Numbered from the stretch's first letter, positions 1 through 10,089 are shown. The stretch is 64,000 nucleotides of DNA from Aphanomyces cochlioides (GCA_019828595.1 JAHQRK010000006.1:1550001-1614000); one strand, 5' to 3'. The notes: generated by a model not told the origin, from the letters alone. A program made the numbers and translations.

Positions 1-84
1 ACTAAGTTGAGATTGGCCAGAGGCACGTGTGTTCTCAGGGAGTGTACGGCCCTCAGAAGATTATTCCGTAGCCGTGCCGAGTGT

Positions 85-186
85 ATACCGAAAACTATAC
101 CGTATTGTTTAGTTTATAGATTTAACTCTAAGCTGGCTAATCTAACTCACTTCTCATCTTCCTCTGACCTTACCAACTACCCTACA
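85..186 (+). repeat. 5' LTR (102-bp terminal direct repeat, left copy)
   Basis: Identical over all 102 bases to 5000-5101. It ends in CA, and a TG lies just upstream at 82-83, which would make the left LTR about 105 bp in canonical TG..CA form. A TACCAAC/GTTGGTA inverted repeat straddles its right border. This is very short for a Gypsy LTR, so the full LTR may have been longer before deletion. Confidence 0.75.
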
Positions 187-446
187 GTTGGTAGCACTTC
201 TTGGTTCACGACACCAAGGACTCTAGACCCGGAGGCATAGCTCGAGGGTTGAAGGGGTTATCTTATCTGGTTCACGCGACGGCTCATCTTTGACCGTCCA
301 GGCGACCAGTGTTAGATCTACGCGAACACTAGCGTTCGAGCCTGTCCGCTGCATTCCCCCGCGCTGTGGGCATCCTAGAGCCTGCTTGGGTGGAGTCTCG
401 AGTCTTAGGCTCTTACATCTGGTGCAAGCGAAACACCGTGTCGTGT

Positions 447-842
447 ATGAAGACAGCAACCAAGGCGAACAAGAAGCGCAAGGCGAGCGACCTAGGCGAC
501 AAGAGTAGAGTAGAAAAGAGTAGGTTTAAAGCGAGTTTTAGTAAAATTCATTATTTGGAGGCGGATCAAATCAAGGACCTCGACGAAATCCGATCAAGCC
601 TCGACAACAAGATCTCCAACCTCGTCCGCGTCGCCAACGGGTTCACCCGTCGTCTCGAAGAACCGCGAAAGTACTCGAATCGCGCCAAGTACATTTCGGA
701 CAAATTAGTCGACGTTCAAACTCACTTAAAAATTTTGAGCGAACTAATTGGCGAAGAAATCGACGCCTCCTCGACTACAAACCTAAACCCAAGGAAGAAA
801 AGCCAAAGACCGACGTCCAATCAGAAGCGTCCGAGTACTTAG
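447..842 (+). CDS. Small basic ORF in the retrotransposon leader
   Basis: A 131-codon ATG-initiated ORF lies between the left LTR and gag. It is rich in Lys, Arg and Ser, with a basic N-terminus (KANKKRKASDLGDK) and a likely helical middle containing Leu/Ile heptad-like spacing. I recognise no domain. It could be an accessory leader ORF or an N-terminal gag fragment separated from the main gag by the purine-rich stretch at 860-1010. The function is unknown, and it may not be translated. Confidence 0.35.
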   Translation: MKTATKANKKRKASDLGDKSRVEKSRFKASFSKIHYLEADQIKDLDEIRSSLDNKISNLVRVANGFTRRLEEPRKYSNRAKYISDKLVDVQTHLKILSELIGEEIDASSTTNLNPRKKSQRPTSNQKRPST

Positions 843-1011
843 CTAACCTGTAAAGAACTCTTTTCCATACAAAAAAAGACATTTTCAAGACAAAAAAGAA
901 ATAAAAAGAAGAAAAAAGAAGACAAAAAAGAACAAAAGAGAAGCATTTAAGAAACATTTCAAGAACAAATTAAGAAGTCAAGACCAGAAAAAAGGAAGAT
1001 AATAAGAAAAC

Positions 1012-1731
1012 ATGGAAGAGTTCTTTATGAGGTTATTTGCGACGATGGAACAGCAGCAGCAGCAAATCAATCAGCTGCTGCAGACACAAACCCAAACCCA
1101 AGCACGACTTGTTGAGAATCAGCAAGTACTTCAAGAACGCTTGCTTAAGCAGCAAGAGCAAGCACAAGCGGCACCTCCTCCGGTGCAATGCGACACAGAG
1201 CGGCGAGTAGAAGGACTGTCTATGCCTAGTTACCACGGGCGCATTAATGAAAGTATTGGTCTTTACATTCACCGTGTTGAGACCTTTTTCAAGGCGAAGA
1301 ACTTGAACTATGTGGAAGACAAGGAAGTCGAAGCGAGGTGTCTGGCCATGGTGGTCGCCAATCTCAAAGGCCAAGCGGCGGCATGGTACCAAGAGTTGGC
1401 GTCACATAAAGGGGGTAGTGGCCTTAATACCCTCGTTGACTTCGAGAAAGCCCTACGCAAGGAGTTCGAGCCTGACGACCTGCAAGAGCGCCTGCGCGAC
1501 AAGTTGTTTTCACTCCAGCAGAAGAACTGTAAGGATCTACTTGAATACATCGAGAAGTTCCGTCGTATTTGTACTGAAGTGCGTGACATGTCTGAGTTGG
1601 ACAAGGTGACCTTCTTCACGCGCGGCTTGCGACTGAAGACGCGCGAAGAGGTCAAGTACGCCGCCTTGATGGCAGACGACAACGCACTGTCAAACGTTGT
1701 CGTCTGCCATCAAGGCGGCGTTGGAGTATGA
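1012..1731 (+). CDS. gag: Gag capsid-like protein of the chromovirus (C-terminus displaced)
   Basis: This 239-residue ORF opens with a Gln-rich coiled-coil segment (about 10-60). It continues into a retrotransposon Gag capsid region around 80-220, with the typical sequences AAAWYQEL and DLLEYIEKFRRIC. Such proteins pack element RNA into particles. The last 15 or so residues are out of frame: the continuing Gag sequence (LSSAIKAALEYERAHA) is in the next frame. The switch falls inside the palindrome at 1658-1721, so Gag loses its zinc knuckle unless ribosomes shift frame. Confidence 0.85.
   Translation: MEEFFMRLFATMEQQQQQINQLLQTQTQTQARLVENQQVLQERLLKQQEQAQAAPPPVQCDTERRVEGLSMPSYHGRINESIGLYIHRVETFFKAKNLNYVEDKEVEARCLAMVVANLKGQAAAWYQELASHKGGSGLNTLVDFEKALRKEFEPDDLQERLRDKLFSLQQKNCKDLLEYIEKFRRICTEVRDMSELDKVTFFTRGLRLKTREEVKYAALMADDNALSNVVVCHQGGVGV
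1658..1721. repeat. Perfect 27-bp inverted repeat at the gag/pol frame junction
   Basis: Arms 1658-1684 and 1695-1721 are exact reverse complements around a 10-base loop (cactgtcaaa). The structure sits exactly where the reading frame changes by +1 from gag to pol. Either template switching turned a weak palindrome into a perfect one and broke the frame, or the hairpin promotes programmed shifting. The first fits the otherwise decayed element better. Confidence 0.9.
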
Positions 1732-4393
1732 GCGTGCGCATGCAGTGTCACTGGGCATAGTGGGCAAGTCGGAAAGACCATTTCGAGCCAAGAGATTTGA
1801 TCGAGATCGCGAGCGTCATGAGGAGAGACCACCTCCACGAAGCGAACAGCGTGAGCCTGACGACATGGAGGTTGTCGACCTCCATGTGAGGCGTGAACAC
1901 AAGAAGGACCGCAGCAAGCTTCACTGCTACAACTGCCAGAAGATCGGGCACATTGCGTCAGAGTGCCGAAAGCCAAAGCGACGAGTGTCAGGGCAACCGC
2001 CCTCGAGTCGACAGAACAATGTCGAAGTGCGAGAAGAGTTAAGTCCAGAGGACGTTGAATACATCACCTTTGGTTGTGTTGATGAGGTTGACGCGGATGC
2101 AAGTGCGATATCGCCTGAAGTAGAAGCAAGACAAGTGGCGCATGCGACAGCGAGGTCGCGGGATATGAAGAACGAAGCGTTGATGATTAAGTCTGGCGTA
2201 ATGAACGGCAAAGTTGTGAAGGTGCTCATTGACTCAGGAGCGACCAACTCGTTGTGCCGACTCGGACTCGGCAAGAACGTCATGAGAATGAAGAACGTGC
2301 GAATTGCGGGCTATGATGGCGTGCTCTCGCAGGAGACGCAGACGAAAGAAGTGAAGGAGACGATCCACGTTGACTTCTTCACGTTCAAGGACACAGTGAT
2401 GACCGAATGGGATCTCAAAGACAAGGCGTTTGATGTGATACTGGGCCAACCGTGGTTCAAGAAGTTCAATCCAGTCATCAATTGGCGCAAGCATGAAATT
2501 GAGTCGATAGACGATGAAGTAGAAGTCAAAACCGTCTCGACTAGCGTGCCTGGATGGATAATAAAGCTTTGTCATTTCGATCATCAGCCTCTGCCTAAGC
2601 CTCCAGAGATCGTTGAACTGCTGGAAGAGTTCAAGGATGTGTTTCCTGCCGAGCAGCCTGATAAGTTGCCTCCCAAGCGTGCCGTGCAGTTCGATCTGCA
2701 GTTGAAGCCCGATGCGAAGCCACAGAACCGAGCTGCCTTCCGTCTAGCTAAGGTTGAGCAAGCGGCGTTAGACAAGTTCGTAGATAACTTGAAAAAGAAA
2801 GGTTGGGTTGAATTGTCAACGAGCGACTGGGTTTCCAATATCTTAGGCGTACCCAAGAAGGACGAGAACGGCAAGCTACCTTCGCGACAAGTGTGGCTAA
2901 AGACTGCGACGCCCAACACACCTATACGCTGGGTGCTTGACTACCGCCATGTCAACTCACAGACGGAAATCCCCAAGATTCCGCTGCCCAACATTGAAGA
3001 CCTGTTCAACAACATACATGGTTGTACAGTGTTCACGAAGATCGATCTTGCGTCAGGATACCACCAAATGCTGGTCGAGCCCCATGCTCGAAAGTACACT
3101 GCCTTCCGAACGCACAAGGAGATTTTGCAGTGGTGTGTTGCGCCGATGGGACTGGCAGGCATGCCAGGCATCTGGTCAAGACTTATGCGATCTCTTTTCG
3201 ACAAGTTCCCCTTTGTAGTCGTCTACTTAGATGACATCTGCGTGCACTCTAAGCATCTTAATGAACATGTTAACCATTTGCGTTGTGTTCTCGAAGTGTT
3301 ACGCAAGGAGAAGCTGTATGCAAGGCTGGAGAAATGCGCGTTTGCGGTACCCAAAGTCGACTTTTTGGGTCACACGATCTCTGCCGAAGGCTTGCAAGTC
3401 GACAGCAACAAAGTTCGAGCGATCGAGAAGTGGTCATCTCCCACTAATCGCAAGGAGCTGTTGAGTTTTCTCGGGATGGCTGGTTACTATCGTAAATTCA
3501 TAGCTAACTATGCCAATCTTGTGTTGCCTATGAGCGATCTAGCGAAAGACATTGTTCCCTGGACTTGGAGTGATCGCCAGGAGAAAGCCTTCCTGACCAT
3601 CAAAGCAGCCCTACAGCAAGCTCCAGTTCTTCAACTACCAAACTTCGACAAGCCCTTCATGATCACGACCGACGCTTCAGCCTATTGCTGCGGAGCAGTA
3701 CTTTCCCAGCAAGACGATGATGGCAACGACCGCCCAGTAGCGTTCTTGTCAAAGAAATTGGGCGATACCGAGCGAAATTGGCCATCACACGAGAAGGAGT
3801 TGTATGCGATCAAGTTAGCGTTAACCAAATGGAGACCTTATGTCTACGGTTCGCATTTTGATGTCTTCACCGACAACTCGACATGTCAGTGGTTTCTGAA
3901 GACTCCAGTCTTAACCGCTAAGCTAACACGATGGCTTGACTTCTTTGGAAGTTTTGATTTCACACTACATCATCGACCAGGCAAGATGAACGTTGTAGCT
4001 GATGCTCTCTCTCGACCACCTCGGTCCAGCGCTCAAGTTAACACTTGCGCTGTTCATCACTGCGATGCTTCGGGCCTACCTGCTGTGATCATCAGCGATC
4101 GCGATCCAAAGTTCACCAGCCAGTTTTGGCAGGAGTTAATGAAGATAATGGGAGTTAAGCATTTCATGACTACTGCTGGCAGAGCTCAAAGCGATGGAGC
4201 AACCGAGCGACAGAACAGAACGCTCGAAGACGCGTTGAGATGTCAAGTGTCCTACTTGGGCCATGACTGGAGTGAGCACTTAGGCACCATAGAGTATGCC
4301 CACCAAGGCTTAATACAGACGTCTACTGGTTTAACTCCATTCGAAGTCGATACTGGAAGGAAGCTACGCAATCCAGTGTTGAACGACATCTAG
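1697..4393 (+). pseudogene. pol: Pol polyprotein: zinc knuckle, protease, RT, RNase H, truncated integrase
   Basis: The open frame begins without a usable ATG and continues Gag in the other frame. It holds a CCHC knuckle (CYNCQKIGHIASEC, residues 77-90), an aspartic protease (DSGAT, about 179), a reverse transcriptase with KIDLASGYHQM and the catalytic YLDD (about 510), and RNase H with TTDAS, SHEKEL and VFTDNS. After the RNase H/linker (ADALSRPP) it jumps directly to the second integrase Asp (IISDRDPKF). The HHCC zinc domain and the first catalytic Asp are absent, by internal deletion. The Glu of the DDE triad (ATERQNR) remains. It ends at a TAG (4391-4393) that interrupts a frame open on both sides. 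Confidence 0.9.
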
Positions 4394-5140
4394 ACACTGA
4401 ACGAGTATGCCAAGAACTATGCCGAGCGTCACAAAGAACTTGTCAAGATGGCCTTGGAGAACCTAGAGAAGGCTCAAGCAAGACAAAAGGAGTACTACGA
4501 TAGAAGACGAGCCAATGTAAACTTTAAAGAAGGCGACTTTGTTCTGTTAGTTACACGAAACATCCCGTTGAAGCATGCCAAAGTAGCTAGCCAGGCGGAA
4601 AAGGCAAAGCTTGTTCCGCGCTACATTGGGCCATTTAAGATAATCGAAGTAATTAATCCCAATGCCATGAGGCTTGAACTGCCCAAGAGCATGAGTCGAC
4701 GTCACGACGTCTTTAACGTTGATCGACTGAAGCACCACGTTCCAAACCCCGCGCAATTTCAAGGCCGACCGATCCCCAAAGCCACGCCTATCGTTCTCAA
4801 TGACGAAGGGAATGAGCTCTACATCGTAGAAGCCCTGCTGAAGCAAAGACAGTTTAATCGTAAGAAAGAATATTTGGTTAAGTGGCATGGGTTGCCTGAA
4901 CACGAAGCTACGTGGAAGCTTGAGCGAGAAATCAAACATGTTTCGCATTTCAAGAAGCTGCTCGAAGACCTCAAGCGAAGAAATCAAGCCGCCAGGGCGA
5001 TACCGAAAACTATACCGTATTGTTTAGTTTATAGATTTAACTCTAAGCTGGCTAATCTAACTCACTTCTCATCTTCCTCTGACCTTACCAACTACCCTAC
5101 AATAGAGATGAACAATAATACCATCAGGACAAGATATTGA
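4394..5140 (+). pseudogene. Integrase C-terminus and chromodomain, after an in-frame TAG
   Basis: This is the same frame as the pol ORF, separated only by the TAG at 4391-4393. It encodes the integrase C-terminal GPY/F-like module (KLVPRYIGPFKIIE) and a chromodomain (ELYIVEALLKQR..EYLVKWHGLPEHEATWK). In chromoviruses the chromodomain steers insertion to marked chromatin. The reading frame runs on into the right LTR and stops at 5138-5140. Without readthrough this part would not be joined to pol; an ATG at 4448 could start it alone. Confidence 0.85.
5000..5101 (+). repeat. 3' LTR (102-bp terminal direct repeat, right copy)
   Basis: An exact copy of 85-186. It follows the chromodomain coding sequence directly, without a clear polypurine tract, so the right end may be rearranged. 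Confidence 0.75.
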
Positions 5141-5706
5141 TTGGAATTCAAGCACATGCTTCCTCTAGAGCAGAGTTAGTGAGATGATTAAGCTGATAAT
5201 TTACCTTATGGCCATTGTAAGCAGTCTTTTGTACACCTTTAACAGGTCGGCAAATTTCTCGTACGATTCCATCTATAAAACCAATGCACGTGTCCAAGGG
5301 CGCGTCGTGAATTGCTGCAGCACAACGCTCAATTCAATGTGCATCTAGCCTTTCGTCATCCCACTGGAGCAGATGACTGAATTTACTGTGAATATGATTC
5401 ATGGTTTCATTCGCAATAGCCGACAAGGCTTCACGACTTCAACCAAATGTGGTCACCATGGATCCTAATCGATGAAGCCATGCTAGATGATTCAGCAAGA
5501 TACATAGAGCTTCCACGGAGTCCGCTTTGTAGCGACTTGACATCACAAAAGGATTAGGCAATTCCAAAAGAGCAGTAAGCATGATGAGTTTATGCTTTTT
5601 GATGAGTTGAACTCGCATGTCGCGTCAGTTTGCTTATTGAGATCAAATCGGCCACGGGAATGTGTATTGCCTTTGCTGTCGTCTCCATGCTCTCTTCCAG
5701 CAATAG
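5102..5706. other. Gap between the two mobile elements
   Basis: AT-leaning sequence with many stops in all frames. I see no gene, RNA or clear terminal repeat here. The left end of the DNA transposon to the right should lie in it, but I could not place it. Confidence 0.5.
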
Positions 5707-6374
5707 AAGCAGCGTGCAAAGGAGAAAAGGGACGAAGAGGCTGCTTACAACGAGATTTCCTCGCACATGGGCTCAGATAGAAGTGGACAACAGCTTCGAG
5801 AGAAGTTGAAAAATCTCGTCGCGCAATACAGAAGGTTGGCACGTGATGTGCAACTGACGAGGTACTATAAAAATATTGACTTGGATATAATCGGAACCAA
5901 CTAGATGGACGAATTTCCGTCGTATTGGGATTTCCTGGGTGACTGCTTGTCTGATCAAGAGGGGCCCCAAGGAGCGTGTATTGCGTCAAGCGAACTTGAT
6001 TGTGAGTCAGCAGCATCTAGAGCCACTGAAGCAACTTCATCAATACTTCCTGATGATGAAAATCAAAACATGAATAGTGAAAACACATTCGCAAACAAGT
6101 CCACGCATGTTTGGACTAGACCAACGAAAAAAAACAAGAGCTCTCAGACATGGCGGCCTCATTTAATAAGCTTGTCGACCACATCACCAGTAAAGACATC
6201 AAGCCTAGTGGATATACACCGGATTCAAGTATTATTTCACGCTTGGATACAATGGAAGCATTGATGCAGAATCGTATGGATGAACTTGAATCAAAAGTGG
6301 GGTGTCAAATGGATCAATTTGTTGAAAAGATAACCAACTTGCTTCGATCACAGCAACAACAGTTGACAATATGA
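5707..6374 (+). pseudogene. Myb/SANT-like (trihelix) protein remnant of a PIF/Harbinger element
   Basis: One frame from 5707 reads an acidic and helical SANT/trihelix-like segment (AYNEISSHMG, then REKLKNLVAQYRRLARD). A TAG follows at 5902-5904, and then, in the same frame, FPSYWDFLGDCLS, which matches the usual W/Y-rich end of such DNA-binding domains. A frame change in the A8 run near 6128-6135 leads to a Met-rich helical tail (SRLDTMEALMQNRMDELE) ending at 6374. PIF/Harbinger transposons carry a Myb/SANT protein that partners the transposase. Here it lies convergent to the transposase remnant, and both are broken. Confidence 0.6.
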
Positions 6375-6627
6375 TGTCTTTAAACTCTAACATCCTTTTG
6401 CTTGATGCTAGAAATAAACAATCGATTCCATGTAGCAGTGCAAACAAATTACAAGTCCATTAGAGCATGCATCAAGCTTAGTCTCTTTTCACATCCTAGC
6501 TGAAAACATCTATGATCTGCATCGACGGTGGTTGAATGAACGTTATCGTTTGAGTGATCCAGCATTTCGTCGACCATGCAGTACTGACCTTCAGGATCCA
6601 AACTTTGTTCGCTTGCAACGGTCTTTT

Positions 6628-7658
6628 TCAAATAGTGCAAGGAGTCTTCTCATGACGTAAACACCAATTATGCAATATGATGCATGCACTGATTATAAAG
6701 CCATCAGCAGCGGTTGAGCCCATGTCGAGTTCAGTTTCCAAACATGGAAAGCGAGCCTTTAAAGCGCCAAAACTACATTCGACTGGGTTTCTCGTTCTAG
6801 ATTGGGCCAAATTGAATTTTCGTTTTTCGTTGTTTGTGACATTGTCGTGGGCAATTGGAATGATCATGTATTCCCGAAGGTTGTAGCCTCCATCACCAAG
6901 GAAGTGTCCATTTGGAGGTATTTTTCGTGATGTATTCACTCCAATTGAACTCTTCGACCACATAGTTTTATCATTGCATCCACCGGGACGAATGGAGTAC
7001 GACATGAAATACAACAATACCTTGGACGTTGTAGGCAACAAATCCCTTACGGGAATACCATCCAAAATAGTTGAGTGGTCGAGATTTCTCCACCAGTGTA
7101 CCATCTACAACTCCACAAACACCAGGAAACCCCGCGATTGATGCAAATCCAGCTTGAACAGAATTCCATTCATCAGTACTCCGAGGAAAAAAACATGTCG
7201 TGATCTCTCTTGATACAAAATACTAGACACATTGACAACAACTCGATGTAGCGTTGACTTTCTGACGCCAAACTTGTCAGCTACGCGCTGGTCATGGAAC
7301 CTTTGCAGCCCAAATATGACAAACTCATTGCAACCTTCATTTCAAATGGAATAATAGCGTTAGGTTGATCTGGTGCGACTTCGTAATATATCGCCCATGT
7401 ATTTCGCAAACAGGCCGACAAAAGGTCGTCGAAGCACCGGCGTCCCATCCGAAAAGACCGACGGAATGCTGTGTCTGATGGACTGTTGTAATAGTTGTTG
7501 TGGAAGTAGTTGTTCTGCACGGTTATCGTTTGCATTGGGAGATTGCGGTAACGGCGGCCGTCGTACGATCCCAAGACAGTCATGATCATAGCCATACACA
7601 CAGCCACGGCAGCGACTGCATCTTCGTGATCCCTCATGATTTTCACGATGACTGACAA
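6628..7658 (-). pseudogene. PIF/Harbinger-type DDE transposase pseudogene
   Basis: The C-terminal part (7104-6628) has the hallmark GHFLGDGGYNLREYMIIPI with the third catalytic Asp, then RTRNPVECSFGALKARF and ILHNWC. The second Asp lies in GGCNDKTMW. The first Asp (CGVVDGTL) lies about 7100-7130 in another frame, so a frameshift separates it. The N-terminal part (7658-7281) has the helical CFDDLLSACLRNTW and PFEMKVAMSLSYLG segments. The fragments together follow the DDE_Tnp_4/HARBI1 family order and cut-and-paste enzyme logic, but the breaks make it non-functional. A trailing frame to 6449 may be more of its C-terminus. Confidence 0.8.
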
Positions 7659-8938
7659 AGCGATTTGTATCGAGCCAGTCTGCTGAAGTTTAATCCATGG
7701 AATGTTTCAACTCTGAGATTGGTAACCTTAATCTAATCTTCATAATCCGAGCTTGAAACACTTCCTAAGGGCTGTTTCTCAAAAACATCAAATGGTCGAT
7801 AAGCCATTTTTTGAATGCCGGGCCTTCATATGCCCCGTATAACTTGTTCACTGTAATATATTAATACTATTAATAGTATTCTTTATTTAGTAGTACATAC
7901 TCTAGTACATGATGTCTGGTAAGCACATTACTATTAAAAATAGTACTTCGAAGTAAACTAGTATATACTACTGTATTGCGCCTATTAATAGTAATCGAGC
8001 ATACTATTAATAAGAGGTCTGTTGAAAACGGATCACAAGGTCTTTCCCAACAACAATGCAAAGCTTCCATGAAATATTTTTCGACGACACCATGTCATTG
8101 GGACTCAACTGCAAATCTCCTGAATGTTGAATTATTTCTAACATGTTGATACGCTCAATGCTCGCTCTAGTCCATGCAGAGTCGCATTCAGCCATCCCCG
8201 AGTTGATTGTTCAAAAGTACCACTGAAACTTGAAAGGGCGCACAAAATGTTTTTGCAGCGCCATCCTCGCTTGTGGAAACCCTCATGACATCCACAATGA
8301 CTGGCCATGGAGTCATCAAACAAACGATGTCAAATTTTGCAGTACAGTACCGAGAGTATATATTTTGAGGAAGCTGATGAATTGTTGGATCGACGCGAAC
8401 ACCGAGGGGATGATAGCAAGCACATGGATGAGAGAGATTCACATGCAATTCCAAGCGGACGTTTCCCGCAGGTAACTCACAATTGACGCTCGCAGCGTAC
8501 CATTTGCGCGACACGCCGTGCAACCACAGTCCACATCATGCTCCGTCTGACAGACAGGCAATGCGAGTGCTGGCCACTTCGTCGACCATTCAAAATAGTC
8601 ACCGCGATGGCTTCATTGTTATGCCGAGAAATCAAAAGGACGATGAGCTGGACGAGTATAAGGATGAGTGGAAGGGAAGCTGCACATACAAAAGTACGGT
8701 AAACTTTGATAGGAGTGAGTTGGAACGATACGATCGCTCATCACATATCACCGTCGTCGCGACTTCCATGTTGACCTTTGAAACTTGAAGTTCCCTTCCG
8801 CATGCACGGTGTGATGTTCCCAACTCGATCCATGAACGTGTGAGATGGATTTATAGCCAATCCTGCAGTACATATCACTGCCACTTGGGAAGTGTCGATT
8901 GTCTTCGTGGGTGAATTGAAGACTCGAAGGAGACGACC
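7659..8938. other. Intergenic region with AT-rich palindromes and weak ORF fragments
   Basis: The part at 7850-8015 is AT-rich and carries the repeated palindromic unit listed separately. On the minus strand, 8523-8188 (111 codons) and 8195-8007 are open and mildly protein-like, but I recognise no domain. They may be debris of an old gene or of the transposon. No RNA gene is evident. Confidence 0.4.
7863..8012. repeat. AT-rich palindromic repeats (CTATTAATAGTA family)
   Basis: 7863-7880 is a perfect 18-base palindrome (AATACTATTAATAGTATT). Close variants recur at about 7930-7945, 7983-7993 and 8001-8011. They could be the ends of a nested miniature element, or cruciform-prone satellite-like DNA. 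Confidence 0.6.
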
Positions 8939-9940
8939 ATGGGCTTGTGCTGCAGTGGATGCACGGCCAGCCCCACGTTCTCTTATCGCGATATACCAGA
9001 CTTGAGCTCCAAGGTCGCAATCGTCACTGGCGCAAGTGCAGGCCTTGGGCTCGTCATGGCTCGCGAGCTCGTGCGGAAAGGTTGCCATGTCATCTTTGCA
9101 TGCAGGTCACGCGAGAAGACCATGACCGTAATCCACCAGCTCGCCAAGTCATTGCCAGGTGTTCCCAAGCTCGATTTTATTCACCTCGACCTGATGAACC
9201 TCAAGTCCGTCGCGGTGTTCGTCGACAACTTCAAGGCACGGAATCTACCTCTCCACATTCTCATCAACAATGCTGGCATCATGGCATCTCCATTTGAGCT
9301 CTCTGAAGACGGCATCGAGTCGCACTTTGCTACGAACCATGTCGGCCATCACGCGCTCACTACAGGACTGCTGCCGATCTTGGAAGCGTCTGCGCCGTCG
9401 CGCATCGTCGTCGTGAGCTCACACGCTCACATCCGAGCACCATGGTGGGACTTTGACATGGAAATGATCAATGACGAGACCAAGTACCATGCGTGGCGTT
9501 GGTACAGCCAGTCGAAGCTTGCGAATCTGCTCTTCACTCGAGAGTTGAGCCGTCAGTTGGAAGTTCGAAATGTCCACAACGTATACGTGAACGCAGTGCA
9601 TCCCGGCGTGGTCCGAACGCAAGTCTCGACAAAGCATCGGCACTGGCTGCTCAATTGGCTCATGGCACTCTTCGAAGTGGACGTCAACACAGCCGCGAAG
9701 ACGCTCTTGTACGTTGCCACATCCGACGACATTATCACGCACAATTGGCATGGTCAATACTTTGTGCCGATTGCAAGGCTTGGCCAAAGTGCTCTCGTCG
9801 ATCCTGGACTAGGCAGGCGGCTGTGGGTGCTCACCGAGTCGTTGATTGCCGAGTCGATGTACAGCGAGTCGGCGTCCGAGACGGAGATCTGCGGAACGAG
9901 TCCAGATGAAGAAGACTGCCCGTCGACGAACTTACTGTAG
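8939..9940 (+). CDS. Short-chain dehydrogenase/reductase, retinol-dehydrogenase-like
   Basis: A single-exon protein of 333 residues. The Rossmann nucleotide-binding motif TGASAGLG is at about 30-37, NNAG at about 112-115, and the catalytic YSQSK follows a Ser-rich VVVSSH strand, so all SDR active-site elements are present. The R-rich FACRSREK after the second strand favours NADPH. The overall pattern (NHVGHHALT, NAVHPGVVRT) matches RDH11-14/WWOX-type reductases of lipid aldehydes or alcohols. The N-terminus MGLCCSGC looks like a Gly2/Cys acylation site that could tether it to membranes (inference). The C-terminal tail is acidic. The substrate is unknown. Confidence 0.9.
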   Translation: MGLCCSGCTASPTFSYRDIPDLSSKVAIVTGASAGLGLVMARELVRKGCHVIFACRSREKTMTVIHQLAKSLPGVPKLDFIHLDLMNLKSVAVFVDNFKARNLPLHILINNAGIMASPFELSEDGIESHFATNHVGHHALTTGLLPILEASAPSRIVVVSSHAHIRAPWWDFDMEMINDETKYHAWRWYSQSKLANLLFTRELSRQLEVRNVHNVYVNAVHPGVVRTQVSTKHRHWLLNWLMALFEVDVNTAAKTLLYVATSDDIITHNWHGQYFVPIARLGQSALVDPGLGRRLWVLTESLIAESMYSESASETEICGTSPDEEDCPSTNLL

Positions 9941-10072
9941 TTGTAAACTTGTGTGTCCACTGAATGGTTGTGAGCGTGTATTTCATGCGTCTTGCACTGA
10001 GTTGACTCTGAAGCGTCGCCGGTGAAACTGCTCCTCACATGTGAAACGGTTTCACCAGAATGAGAACTTTAT

Positions 10073-10089
10073 ACTTGGAGTTTGTATAC
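10073..10089 (+). promoter_or_regulatory. ACTTGGAGTTTGTATAC promoter-like motif
   Basis: It lies 67 bases before the start codon of the next small membrane-protein gene. The same word or near copies recur at 36816, 42771, 48628, 58122 and (minus) 58361, three of them just upstream of genes, which suggests a core promoter element. Confidence 0.45.

Larger units (their letters stand above)
85..5101 (+). mobile_element. Decayed Ty3/Gypsy chromovirus LTR retrotransposon
   Basis: Gag, CCHC zinc knuckle, aspartic protease, reverse transcriptase, RNase H, integrase remnant and a C-terminal chromodomain occur in the order of a Ty3/Gypsy chromovirus. The unit lies between two identical 102-bp direct repeats (85-186 and 5000-5101). 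A TGG-starting stretch at about 189 follows the left repeat and could be a primer-binding site; I see no convincing polypurine tract before the right repeat. The element is defective: gag and pol are in different frames, part of integrase is missing and an in-frame TAG interrupts it. The identical repeats suggest a fairly recent copy, or homogenisation. No target-site duplication is visible, and the left flank is only 84 bases long. Confidence 0.9.

Noticed and set aside
5543..6016. 157-codon minus-strand ORF
   Set aside because: Antisense to the Myb/SANT-like remnant, whose family pattern is on the plus strand.
7766..7786. TAAGGGCTGTTTCTCAAAAAC as a Harbinger terminal repeat
   Set aside because: It is in left-end orientation at the right side of the transposase remnant, and I found no matching opposite end.
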